Source: Paenibacillus faecalis (lineage in GTDB: Bacteria; Bacillota; Bacilli; Paenibacillales; Paenibacillaceae). Taken from it: a DNA stretch of 64,000 nt. Below the pieces are notes generated by a model. That model did not search any database and was not told the origin of the DNA. It saw nothing but the letters and a program-made list of their open reading frames with translations. The position numbers were made by a program, and so were the translations under genes. The stretch covers positions 112,506 through 176,505 of the forward strand of contig NZ_LT985747.1 in the NCBI RefSeq assembly GCF_900289175.1, read 5' to 3'. Shown here piece after piece: positions 1 through 7,614 of this stretch (the first letter of the stretch is position 1; the number at the start of each line of letters is the position of its first letter).

Positions 1-437
1 TAAATACCGAACGCCGGAAGTCCTTTTTGCGCATGTGCGGCAAGCACCGCTGCCAAATAAACCGCGCCAGGTCTGCCTGTTCCATTAAAGCCCCATACCG
101 CTTTAGGAAGCTGGGGATCGGTGTCCATCGTCTCGGTACCGTAGCACCAGCAAGGAGTCACTGTAATCGTCAAACCTACTTCAGAATTTTTAAATTTCTT
201 CGCTGCCGCTGCTGCTTCTGCAACGCCCCCGATACATGTGTCTGCAATGACACACTCCACCGGATCACCATTCGGATACCGCAAGTTTTCGGACAACAGA
301 TCGGCAACCGCCTTTGCCAAATTCATCGTCTGCTCTTCCAGAGATTCACGAACCCCTTTTCTTCTACCGTCTATCGTAGGCCGTATGCCAATTTTAGGAA
401 AACCATCTCGCCATCTGTAATCGTTTTCAATCATCAT
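1..437 (-). CDS. fucI: L-fucose isomerase, N-terminal part (cut by window edge)
   Basis: About 145 N-terminal codons are present; the rest lies beyond the left edge. FucI interconverts L-fucose and L-fuculose, the first cytosolic step of fucose breakdown, using Mn2+. Translating the minus strand by hand gives [36 protein letters not shown] and [14 protein letters not shown], which match the N-terminal signatures I remember for E. coli FucI. Two ATGs are possible (437 and 434); GGGAGG lies 7 nt before the first, so I chose that one. It is divergently oriented to an AraC-type regulator across a 166-bp gap, which suggests that regulator controls it. The family call is firm; the exact sugar (fucose versus arabinose) cannot be fixed from this fragment alone. 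Confidence 0.9.
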   Translation of the reverse strand, partial: MMIENDYRWRDGFPKIGIRPTIDGRRKGVRESLEEQTMNLAKAVADLLSENLRYPNGDPVECVIADTCIGGVAEAAAAAKKFKNSEVGLTITVTPCWCYGTETMDTDPQLPKAVWGFNGTGRPGAVYLAAVLAAHAQKGLPAFGI

Positions 438-603
438 TTATTTACCTCCCAGATATACTAAATATATAATCTGTACATTTTCATTGTATTGGCATTAAAA
501 AAAGCTGTTAACCCACTATATTGTTGTTTCCTGATCACAAGACAGCAATAAGAGTGGACATATTATATAATGATTGTATTACTGGGTTTTGGAGGGACAT
601 TCA

Positions 604-1464
604 TTGTCAAAAATCGAAATACCTTACAGCAAAAGTGATACATTTAACTTTAAACGCAAACCGGAGCTGCTTTATGCCGGGCAAGTGGTAGATGAGTCCT
701 TTTTCTACGGGCCTCCACAAATTCATGATTACTGTGAGATCATTTACGTTGTAGAAGGGAGCGGAAGTTTTATCATCGGAGGTAAAACTTATAAAGTGCA
801 TCAAGGGGATGTAGCCATCTACAATCCAGGTGTTCCTCATGAAGAGCGCTCAACCGCCTCCAAACCATTCAAACTCATATATTGTGGCGTAGATAAGCTT
901 CATATAGACGGAGTTCCCAAGGGAATGCTTCTTCCTCCGCATATCGATGCAGTCATTCCCAGTGAAAAATATGCTTATAAAGTGGAGAGCTATCTCTCTG
1001 AAATATTGCAGGAGTGCGACTCACAAATACTGGGCCATGAAACACTGATTACGAATCTTCTCATGTCTTTGATTACGGTCATCTACCGCATCGTGGATGC
1101 GGAGCATCAATTTCAAACGTTAAAAGGAAAAAATGAGATCGCCCTTCGCACCAAGCAGTTTATTGATAAAAACTATACGCAGAGCATCAGTCTAAAGGAT
1201 ATAGCCGACACCCTGTATGTAAGCCAGCACTATTTATCCCATCTATTCAAAAAAGAACTTGGCGACTCCCCCTTCAATTATCTTATATCCCGCAGGATTG
1301 AGGAGGCCAAGCGCCTTCTGGCAGATTCCGACAGACCCGTACATGAAATCGCCTCCCTTGTCGGTTACGGGAATGAAAAATATTTTTCCATGCTGTTCAA
1401 GAGAGTTACAGGACAAACGCCGAGCGCCTTCCGCTCCAATCATGCAGCAGACAAGCGACCATAA
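604..1464 (+). CDS. AraC-family transcriptional regulator, probably of the divergent fucose gene
   Basis: A 286-residue regulator. Residues about 25-140 form a cupin-like ligand domain (HDYCEIIYVVEGSGSF, then GDVAIYNPGVPHEE). Residues about 185-285 hold the two helix-turn-helix motifs of AraC proteins (SLKDIADTLYVSQHYLS; VHEIASLVGYGNEKYF, with the usual FKRVTGQTPSAFR end). I start it at TTG 604, which has GGAGGG 7 nt upstream; the longer frame from TTG 574 has no ribosome site. It faces away from fucI across a shared promoter region, so sugar-responsive activation of fucose genes is the natural inference. No operator could be defined. A hairpin terminator follows. Confidence 0.88.
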   Translation: MSKIEIPYSKSDTFNFKRKPELLYAGQVVDESFFYGPPQIHDYCEIIYVVEGSGSFIIGGKTYKVHQGDVAIYNPGVPHEERSTASKPFKLIYCGVDKLHIDGVPKGMLLPPHIDAVIPSEKYAYKVESYLSEILQECDSQILGHETLITNLLMSLITVIYRIVDAEHQFQTLKGKNEIALRTKQFIDKNYTQSISLKDIADTLYVSQHYLSHLFKKELGDSPFNYLISRRIEEAKRLLADSDRPVHEIASLVGYGNEKYFSMLFKRVTGQTPSAFRSNHAADKRP

Positions 1465-1475
1465 ACAAAATAAAA

Positions 1476-1530
1476 ACAGGAACCGCGAGAGCAAGTCTAA
1501 TTCAGACCTTTCAAGCGGCTCCTGTGTTTT
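1476..1530. terminator. Long-stem terminator between converging genes
   Basis: CAGGA-CCGC pairs with GCGG-TCCTG around an inner AAGTCT/AGACCTT stem, with A-rich and T-rich flanks on the two sides. It serves the AraC gene and possibly the ferredoxin gene on the other strand. Confidence 0.6.
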
Positions 1531-1574
1531 AAAACAACGACGAGGAGTTTCAGATATTAAAGTGATGGTAGTTA

Positions 1575-1955
1575 TTAAAAATAAGGGGCATGCTTAATCG
1601 AGATGGTCCCTATTCTCTCCAGTTTGGACTGGCAGCCGAGACGGTAACCTTCATCGATCTCCTCCGGATCAAGACGCTTCTCCTCGGCTATGTTCGGAGC
1701 AGATAAGTACTCAATTCCTTCAGTAATATGACATCGGCACCGAGCGCATGTTCCCCTTTTGCAAAAAGAGTTCCAGTCCACTTCATTTTTCTCGGCCAAA
1801 TCGAGTATCGTCATCCCTATAACAGGCGCAACGAAGCGCTGAACATGCCTGCCTTTCAGCTCTACAATTCGATCTTCCGTCTCAGCATGTGTATCATTTA
1901 CGGGTATGGTGGAGCTTTCCGGAGCGTTTTTTTGTTTTCTCCAAAATTTGAACAT
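1575..1955 (-). CDS. 2Fe-2S ferredoxin-like electron carrier
   Basis: A 126-residue protein. After a charged N-terminal tail of about 30 residues it has a plant-type beta-grasp ferredoxin domain. The cluster ligands are visible: SFCKRGTCARCRC (C-x4-C-x2-C, with one extra Cys) near residues 70-80 and a distal Cys in LGCQSK near residue 107. GGGAGGAGAATCGAG precedes the ATG at 1955. The family moves single electrons in the cytosol; no reductase or oxygenase partner is adjacent, so the pathway is unknown. Next to it is an unrelated APH-fold kinase. Confidence 0.82.
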   Translation of the reverse strand: MFKFWRKQKNAPESSTIPVNDTHAETEDRIVELKGRHVQRFVAPVIGMTILDLAEKNEVDWNSFCKRGTCARCRCHITEGIEYLSAPNIAEEKRLDPEEIDEGYRLGCQSKLERIGTISIKHAPYF

Positions 1956-1983
1956 CTCGATTCTCCTCCCTAAATGAGTTCAT

Positions 1984-2931
1984 TTATGTACATTCATAAT
2001 CAGCCTTCAGTTTACGATAAATTAACTCTTTAAATTCAGTTATATGGGCCATCTCCCCGACAGGTTTGCCTACATATTTCTCATATATATATTTAATAAA
2101 GTTGCCGCCAAAATCATGCAGAAGGGTTCCTGCAAATAACAGATCGATAAACTCACTGTAATTTACATTTCTACACTTCATAAACTCATGAACTCCTTCT
2201 TTATCATTTTGAAACAATTCAAATACAATTCCCGGATACTCATACTCTACAGGTGCAACCGTGCTATCAGCAAAATCGATAACATAAATTCGGCCTTCAG
2301 GGTCAATCAACACATTATCTCCCGTAAGATCGCCATGAACATACACACAATTACCGAGCTTATAATGATTTAAAAAGTCCTCAATCTGCTTCTTTACCTC
2401 CGGAGATACGACATTCCAGCGTTCATTACAAATTGATTTTTCAATGATCGCATCACAGCTTACCGCTTCGTTCGGAACCGTATTCAGCTTCACCATAACA
2501 TCATGCAGCTCACCTATGAACTTACGCTTCTGCTCAAGTTTAAAACCAGGGAATACGGTTTCAGCGCTTTGACCTTCAATATAATCCATAATGATATATT
2601 TGAACTCGTATTTATCCACAATTTTGGATGCAGATACAATGTTTGGTGTGCGAACCCCTTGGTCAATCGCTCGCTGCATCGCTAATTGCTCAACTTTAAA
2701 ATCTTGATCGGAATTCAACCCGGATGAAGTCGGTGCGAAAATTTTGATAACATAAGCACCTGCCTTAAAAACAGCGTTGGTTCCCGGCTTTAAATGAGAT
2801 AATTGTTCCGATCCATTTAATTGCTCCCGTGCAAATATTTCATAAATCAAAGGCCTAAAAGCATCGATAGATTGATAAACAGCTCCCCAGCTGTCCCAAT
2901 TATAGATTTCCCGTGAAAATAAATTCGACAT
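1984..2931 (-). CDS. APH/choline-kinase-fold phosphotransferase
   Basis: About 315 residues with the aminoglycoside-phosphotransferase fold. The kinase catalytic loop is VHGDLTGDNVLID and the metal-binding segment is VIDFADST; the N-lobe Lys is in AYVIKIF. Such proteins phosphorylate small hydroxylated molecules, but the substrate cannot be read from the sequence, and real aminoglycoside resistance should not be assumed. Start: the frame is open to TTG 2973, but that codon has no ribosome site. The ATG at 2931 (MSNLFSRE) has a weak GGGGATG upstream and fits the fold better. The true start stays uncertain. Confidence 0.8.
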   Translation of the reverse strand: MSNLFSREIYNWDSWGAVYQSIDAFRPLIYEIFAREQLNGSEQLSHLKPGTNAVFKAGAYVIKIFAPTSSGLNSDQDFKVEQLAMQRAIDQGVRTPNIVSASKIVDKYEFKYIIMDYIEGQSAETVFPGFKLEQKRKFIGELHDVMVKLNTVPNEAVSCDAIIEKSICNERWNVVSPEVKKQIEDFLNHYKLGNCVYVHGDLTGDNVLIDPEGRIYVIDFADSTVAPVEYEYPGIVFELFQNDKEGVHEFMKCRNVNYSEFIDLLFAGTLLHDFGGNFIKYIYEKYVGKPVGEMAHITEFKELIYRKLKADYECT

Positions 2932-3020
2932 AACGTCATCATCCCCGTTAACATTCCATAAAAAAGAATACAAGCCAAGTATACAATATAAAATTCAAAC
3001 TTTCTTAAATTTCCAGCAAA

Positions 3021-3044
3021 AAACCCGCGAAACTTCGCGGGTTT
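3021..3044 (-). terminator. Terminator of the NlpC/P60 gene
   Basis: Read on the minus strand, a perfect CCCGCGAA/TTCGCGGG stem is followed by TTTTTTG. It begins about 15 nt after the stop at 3059. Confidence 0.85.
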
Positions 3045-3058
3045 AATTTCATCCAATA

Positions 3059-3541
3059 CTAATTTAAAGTGCCTACCATTCGGGCATAGTTCTCCTCACT
3101 AACAACACGGCGGGCTGTCACATAACGATCCTTGTAATAAGGCTCTGACAGCTTGCTGATTCTAACCCCGCGGCTGGTGGAAGAATGAGCAAATTCATCA
3201 TTTCCGATATAAATGCCTGCATGTGAAATACCGCGGCCGCTCGTATTAAAGAAAACCAGGTCCCCCATTTGAAGATCATCTCGATCTACATGATCACCTG
3301 CTTGGGCTTGAGCTGCTGAAGTTCGCGGTAAATCGATATTATATTCATCAAATATGTATAAAATAAATCCGGAACAATCAAATCCGTCTACAGTTGTTCC
3401 TCCCCATTTATAAGGAGTTCCTACCAACTGTGTCACTTCACTCTGAAGCTTGCTCTGGTCAGCATATGCAGTGATAGCGGCCCCAGAGGAAAAAATAAGT
3501 GCAGACCCTACTAAAGACAATATGAATTTCTTCAACGACAC
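3059..3541 (-). CDS. Secreted NlpC/P60 (C40) cell-wall hydrolase
   Basis: A 160-residue exported peptidase. Residues 1-27 are a Sec signal peptide (KK, a hydrophobic core, then AYA-DQ). The mature part is one NlpC/P60 domain with the catalytic Cys in GFDCSGF, a His in ISHAGIYIG and the third polar residue near AHSSTS. The family cleaves D-Glu to diamino-acid bonds in peptidoglycan stem peptides. There are no LysM or SH3 wall-binding domains, so it is a minimal enzyme. The leader carries a c-di-AMP riboswitch, which ties hydrolase expression to wall and osmotic status. Confidence in both enzyme and signal peptide is high. Confidence 0.93.
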   Translation of the reverse strand: MSLKKFILSLVGSALIFSSGAAITAYADQSKLQSEVTQLVGTPYKWGGTTVDGFDCSGFILYIFDEYNIDLPRTSAAQAQAGDHVDRDDLQMGDLVFFNTSGRGISHAGIYIGNDEFAHSSTSRGVRISKLSEPYYKDRYVTARRVVSEENYARMVGTLN

Positions 3542-3543
3542 TT

Positions 3544-3664
3544 TCTCCCTTCGGTGCCTACGGAGTTAGCTAAGGGTTCGGTTGAAGGTCCCCTATATCC
3601 CCTTGATTTCAGGAATAATTCACCCGTTATCGGTTCCCCCGTTTTCAAAACGAAATTCGGCAAA
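3544..3664 (-). promoter_or_regulatory. c-di-AMP riboswitch (ydaO/yuaA type)
   Basis: The minus-strand leader carries the ydaO landmarks in order: CGGGGGAACC, GGGTGAAT, GGGGACC, CCGAACCC, TTAGCTAACTCCGTAGGC and a closing GAAGGGAGA that also contains the ribosome site. In this family c-di-AMP binding switches expression off. A cell-wall hydrolase directly downstream is the classic context. I recognised the consensus by eye; no covariance model was run. Confidence 0.88.
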
Positions 3665-3760
3665 TATATTAAACTTTTGTAACTCTCTCATAGAGTAGTA
3701 TACATTGAGACTATATGTCAATCGTATTCAGTGACAAAAATGTATTTTTTTGTGATAAGT

Positions 3761-3793
3761 AAAAAATCAGCCGGAGAAATCCGACTGATTTTA
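3761..3793 (-). terminator. Terminator of the copper-storage gene
   Basis: AAAATCAG-CGG pairs with CCG-CTGATTTT, A-rich on the left, so it gives a U-tract on the minus strand. It lies 15 nt past the stop at 3808. Confidence 0.75.
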
Positions 3794-3807
3794 ATGGGCC
3801 TATAAAA

Positions 3808-4137
3808 TTAAGCTGCCATTTCCCGACAAGCTTCGGCGCATCTGAAGCATGCTTCAGCGCAACGCTGACAATGCTCATGATTATGCTTCTTGCACTCATT
3901 ACCGCATTTTTCACAAATTTCAGCACAAGCCAGACAGATTTGTTTAACATAAGAGCTGTTGATCGACATCGCATGTGCAGCAAATGCGCACAGATCTGCA
4001 CACTCCCGATCCAAACGGATACAATCTTTCATCATTTGAATATTCTCTTCTTCCAGGCAGGCTGTGTAGCAATGGTTACAGGCCTGCATGCAGCGCAGAC
4101 ATTCATCGATACATTTTTGCATTTGTTCATGTGACAT
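3808..4137 (-). CDS. Cys-rich four-helix-bundle copper-storage protein (Csp3/YhjQ type)
   Basis: A 109-residue, all-helical protein with regularly spaced Cys facing a bundle core: KCIDECLRCMQACNHCYTAC, then CADLCAF, ICLACAEICEKCGNEC and HCQRCAEACFRCAEAC. This is the pattern of cytosolic Csp proteins, which hold many Cu(I) ions per monomer; there is no signal peptide, so it is the cytosolic kind. Start: ATG 4137 has GGGAGAAATCTTG in front; the in-frame ATG at 4176 does not. No copper-responsive operator was seen upstream. It stands alone between a wall hydrolase and a divergent Mrp ATPase. Confidence 0.88.
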   Translation of the reverse strand: MSHEQMQKCIDECLRCMQACNHCYTACLEEENIQMMKDCIRLDRECADLCAFAAHAMSINSSYVKQICLACAEICEKCGNECKKHNHEHCQRCAEACFRCAEACREMAA

Positions 4138-4266
4138 CAAGATTTCTCCCTTCGGATTCAATTTCGCCTTTTTCAAGGCTATATATTATTAACCCGATTT
4201 TGTGTAGAATTTATGGAGAAAAGGAATTTTCCAATAAAAATTTTTAAATATATGAGGTGACTTCTT

Positions 4267-5340
4267 ATGAATAGAGAAAATTTTGATAGGGAAATGATGA
4301 AGATGGTGGAGCCGAATTCAAATCTTCCTTTAATGGAGATCGGCTTAATTCGTGATATCATGCTAAAAGAAGAGAAAGCAGCAATGACTTTGATCGCCAC
4401 GGAGCAGGAACAGGAGCAAGGCATCATTGAAACTCGTCAGCAACAGATTGAACAAATGCTTCGATCGTTAGGTATAACGGATATTCATTTCAGAATCAAA
4501 ACGGTATCTGCTGAAGAGAAGCAGAATATCATTACTCGGGCGCAGGAAATGAAGCGATCCGCTTCCAGGCCTATTACTAAAGCAGCAGCACAGAACCCCT
4601 TCCCGATAAGCCCTTTAGTTAAACAAGGCGTTCGATTTATAGCAGTGGCTAGCGGGAAAGGCGGTGTCGGAAAATCAACGGTGACGCTCCATCTGGCCCG
4701 TTCGTTACAGAAAGCTGGAAAAAACGTAGGTATCATTGATGCAGACATTTACGGCTTCAGCATTCCAGACATGATGGGCATCTATGAGAAGCCAGAGCCG
4801 ACCAACAATCGTCCGACACCTCTGAAAAAAGACGGTATTCAGGTGATATCCACCGGATTTTTTGTGAAGGACAACAATCCGGTTTTATGGCGGGGGCCGA
4901 GACTGGGCAGAATGCTGTCCAGCTTTCTAAATGACGTAAAGTGGGAGTCTCTGGACTATATGCTCATTGATCTTCCTCCCGGAACAGGCGATATCGCTTT
5001 AGCGGTTCATCAAATGATACCTGAATGCTTGGAAATCATTGTGACTACACCACAATCAACAGCTGCAGTCGTTGCAGAACGCGCTGGACTGATGGCGCTT
5101 CAGACCAATCACCGTATTCTTGGTGTTGTTGAGAACATGTCTTACTACGAGGATGATTCCGGAACCAAACATTATATTTTCGGTAAAGATGGCGGGAAAA
5201 AGCTGGCAGATCAGCTCAGAACATCACTGCTTGCCCGCATTCCAATCATTCCTGAGGATGGAGAATCAACCAAGTCAACTATTCTCAGCACCATTTACGA
5301 TGAGCTCGCTCAACACATTATCCGATCCACATCAAATTGA
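4267..5340 (+). CDS. Mrp/NBP35-family P-loop ATPase, SalA-like
   Basis: A 357-residue protein. The N-terminal third is a helical, Glu/Gln-rich MIP18-like region. The Mrp domain starts near residue 122 with the deviant Walker A SGKGGVGKSTV; YMLIDLPPGTGD is Walker B. Mrp/ApbC members that carry Fe-S clusters use a CxxC near the C terminus. At that position this protein has NMSYYEDDSG, with no Cys pair. It therefore resembles B. subtilis SalA, an ATP-binding regulator, more than an Fe-S carrier. Start: ATG 4267 after GAGGTGACTTCTT. The role (Fe-S handling or regulation of exoprotein genes) is inference. Confidence 0.88.
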   Translation: MNRENFDREMMKMVEPNSNLPLMEIGLIRDIMLKEEKAAMTLIATEQEQEQGIIETRQQQIEQMLRSLGITDIHFRIKTVSAEEKQNIITRAQEMKRSASRPITKAAAQNPFPISPLVKQGVRFIAVASGKGGVGKSTVTLHLARSLQKAGKNVGIIDADIYGFSIPDMMGIYEKPEPTNNRPTPLKKDGIQVISTGFFVKDNNPVLWRGPRLGRMLSSFLNDVKWESLDYMLIDLPPGTGDIALAVHQMIPECLEIIVTTPQSTAAVVAERAGLMALQTNHRILGVVENMSYYEDDSGTKHYIFGKDGGKKLADQLRTSLLARIPIIPEDGESTKSTILSTIYDELAQHIIRSTSN

Positions 5341-5358
5341 ATGGTATAATCTATAACA

Positions 5359-5425
5359 AAAAACACCCTTCCGATCGTGGCAAGCCGGATCATCATGTCC
5401 GCTATCCAAGGAAGGGTGTTTCTTT
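5359..5425. terminator. Bidirectional terminator
   Basis: AACACCCTTCC and GGAAGGGTGTT form an 11-bp stem with A-run and T-run flanks, between the converging Mrp and ferredoxin genes. Confidence 0.8.
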
Positions 5426-5434
5426 CGTGTACAT

Positions 5435-5674
5435 TTAATTTTTATTATTGAAAAATTCCACAGCTTTGTCGTAGTATTGCTTCTCTTCTTCCGGTAAATC
5501 ATCGATATAGAATACAGCTGCTACAGGGCAGGCTGCTTCGCAAGCACCGCAGGAAATACAAATATCGGGATCAATATAGAATTGATCTTCCCCCTCTTCA
5601 ATGCAATCGACAGGACATACGTCGACACATTCTGCCGCTTTCTCATCTATACAGGCTGAGCCTATAACATACAT
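5435..5674 (-). CDS. Bacillus-type ferredoxin with two Fe-S cluster sites
   Basis: A 79-residue acidic electron carrier. The first site is C8-x7-C16-x3-C20-P, typical of 7Fe/8Fe ferredoxins. The second is CISCGACEAACP (C-x2-C-x2-C-x3-C-P), with Cys24 crossing over. GAGAGGGGAGTAAACAC before ATG 5674 sets the start. Proteins of this type donate low-potential electrons to cytochromes P450, desaturases and other redox enzymes; the partner is not encoded nearby. It is single-gene, with a bidirectional terminator after it. Confidence 0.92.
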   Translation of the reverse strand: MYVIGSACIDEKAAECVDVCPVDCIEEGEDQFYIDPDICISCGACEAACPVAAVFYIDDLPEEEKQYYDKAVEFFNNKN

Positions 5675-5953
5675 GTGTTTACTCCCCTCTCTACTGTTCT
5701 AATCTAGCTTCCCCTTAATCATACAACATAACTAGGAATAATAGGAGAAAAAATTCTAGATTTTATACTTTGTAAACAAAAACCTATAATAATTATGTGG
5801 ATCATTGATCATTTTGTCAATATGCCCGCTTCATAAAAACTGAGGATAAGATAAAACCGCTTTTTATAGCTATTCCATTTCAAGCATCGACATGTTACGC
5901 TGGGAATACAGGTATTTTTTTCTAATCAATCCGATCTGAAGGAGCGTGGAACT

Positions 5954-6808
5954 ATGGGACCATTTGCTAAAGATTTGTTAAAAGACAAAGTCGTGCTTAT
6001 CACAGGGGGAGCAACCGGACTCGGACGAGCCATGGGCGAAAAATTTCTGGAACTGGGTGCCAAGCTCGCCATTTGCGGCCGACGTGAAGATGTGCTAAAG
6101 ACAGCTGCAAGCGAGATGAGCAGCTTCGGACATGAAGTCTATTACAAAAGCTGTGATGTTCGCGATCCCGCCCAAATTTATGAACTGGTTGACAGCGTGG
6201 AGAAACATTACGGTGGCATTGATGTACTCGTCAACAATGCAGCCGGGAATTTTATCAGCCCCACAGAACGTCTTTCACCAAGAGCAGTCGATGCCGTGCT
6301 GAACATCGTACTTCATGGCACGTTTTACACCACGCTGGAAGTCGGCAAACGATGGATTGAGAAAAAGACTTCCGGTACGATGCTGAATATTGTAACAACT
6401 TATGCCTCAACCGGATCAGGCTATGTGGTTCCTTCCGCAGCTGCGAAGGCCGGAGTGTTGGCATTAACCCGATCCCTTGCTGTTGAGTGGGCTCCTTATG
6501 GAATCCGACAAGTCGCCATCGCGCCCGGTCCGTTTCCTACGGAAGGCGCTTGGTCCAGACTATCTCCAACTCCCGATTTAGAACAAAAGATGATCAAACG
6601 TATTCCTCTTGCACGCGTTGGAGACCAGGAGGAACTCAGCAATCTCGCTGCTTATCTTATATCAGACTACGCCGGATACATAAACGGTGACGTGATTACG
6701 ATCGATGGCGGTGAATGGCTTCAAGGTGCCGGCCAGTTTAATGATCTTTCCGAAGTCACAGACGATCAGTGGGACGAACTGGCTAAGATGACGCGGCGCG
6801 GTAAATAA
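5954..6808 (+). CDS. SDR-family 2,4-dienoyl-CoA reductase-like enzyme (FadH/DECR1 type)
   Basis: A 284-residue short-chain dehydrogenase. The Rossmann nucleotide site is TGGATGLGRAMG with GRRED (NADP-preferring Arg after strand 2) and NNAAGNF. The usual YxxxK is absent. Instead the protein has TTYASTGSGYVVPSAAAKAG, where Tyr precedes Lys by 15 residues. This spacing is what mitochondrial 2,4-dienoyl-CoA reductase (DECR1) uses, and the following PGPFPTEGAWSRL also fits it. The reaction would be NADPH reduction of 2,4-dienoyl-CoA in unsaturated fatty-acid breakdown. It is monocistronic, with GAAGGAGCG before ATG 5954 and a strong terminator after it. Confidence 0.85.
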   Translation: MGPFAKDLLKDKVVLITGGATGLGRAMGEKFLELGAKLAICGRREDVLKTAASEMSSFGHEVYYKSCDVRDPAQIYELVDSVEKHYGGIDVLVNNAAGNFISPTERLSPRAVDAVLNIVLHGTFYTTLEVGKRWIEKKTSGTMLNIVTTYASTGSGYVVPSAAAKAGVLALTRSLAVEWAPYGIRQVAIAPGPFPTEGAWSRLSPTPDLEQKMIKRIPLARVGDQEELSNLAAYLISDYAGYINGDVITIDGGEWLQGAGQFNDLSEVTDDQWDELAKMTRRGK

Positions 6809-6812
6809 AACG

Positions 6813-6864
6813 GCAGCCCCATTCATTTCTCTAATCGACGTTAGGGAGATGAATGGGGCTTTAT
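6813..6864. terminator. Bidirectional terminator between the SDR gene and lutC
   Basis: AGCCCCATTCAT-TCTC pairs with GAGATGAATGGGGCT in a long, nearly perfect stem, with T-rich and A-rich flanks. Confidence 0.85.
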
Positions 6865-6876
6865 TTTCAATAAAAG

Positions 6877-7614
6877 TTACAGATGATCCACAAGCAGAGC
6901 ATATACAATACCTGGTCCATGAACCCCAATCGTCAGATCATTCTCAATATCCGCTGACCTGCTCGGTCCTGATATGAAGTGAATGCCTGCCGGCAAATTC
7001 TCACCTCCAGCCGCATCGAAATCGACAAGTATTTCTCCGAGCCGCGTCTTTAAACGCTCTGCTGGTATTATAGCCATCAGCACGGCTGGCAGCAGACTTA
7101 CAACCCGGCCCGTATCCTTCGAGGATAGGACAACCATCGACCCTGTATAGGCAGCTGCATAATCTGCAAGAACGATTCCAATATCAGCTTCAGCCGCTTT
7201 AAAACGATAATCTGTTTCGCGAATATCATTCCAGACTGATATATCGATATCAGGCAGAGCATCTTCCAGGTCAAGCTGAGCCAGTATGTCCTGGTATTGC
7301 CGCAACATGGTGCTGGCTTTCAGTTCCCTCGCTGTTGCTACGATAAATCGCTTGGCCTCTTCCAGATCAGCAAGATGGACGACAGACCCGCCAGCCGCTT
7401 CAAAATGAACCTTGAACTGATGAATCCGCTGATCCAAGGGCCAGCTGAAATCATGCCAGAAATCTGGAGCCCCCCTATAGGGATGATCCGGCTTTTCCTT
7501 TACACGTGGTCTGTTCAGTTTGGCAGCGATGCCGTTTATAAACGACTCCTGCTTCTTTCTGGACTGAACTTCAAGCTGTGCGAGCCATTCTTGATCGCTT
7601 AGCTGTCTTGTCAT
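6877..7614 (-). CDS. lutC: LutC, lactate-utilization protein (LUD domain)
   Basis: A 245-residue LUD-domain protein, the third subunit of the LutABC L-lactate oxidation system, which feeds lactate electrons to the respiratory chain at the membrane. Visible LUD features are DIGIVLADYAAAYTGSMVV, FISGPSRSADIE and the C-terminal GVHGPGIVYALLVD. Its ATG overlaps the lutB stop in an ATGA, so translation is coupled. The operon order lutA-lutB-lutC is the standard one. A terminator follows at once. Confidence 0.93.
   Translation of the reverse strand: MTRQLSDQEWLAQLEVQSRKKQESFINGIAAKLNRPRVKEKPDHPYRGAPDFWHDFSWPLDQRIHQFKVHFEAAGGSVVHLADLEEAKRFIVATARELKASTMLRQYQDILAQLDLEDALPDIDISVWNDIRETDYRFKAAEADIGIVLADYAAAYTGSMVVLSSKDTGRVVSLLPAVLMAIIPAERLKTRLGEILVDFDAAGGENLPAGIHFISGPSRSADIENDLTIGVHGPGIVYALLVDHL

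Noticed and set aside
2929..2973. Aminoglycoside resistance gene call for the APH-fold protein
   Set aside because: Only the general kinase motifs are present; the fold is shared by many non-resistance enzymes.
6415..6470. Loss of the SDR catalytic tyrosine as sign of a pseudogene
   Set aside because: The shifted Tyr/Lys spacing equals that of DECR1-type reductases, so the enzyme is probably functional.
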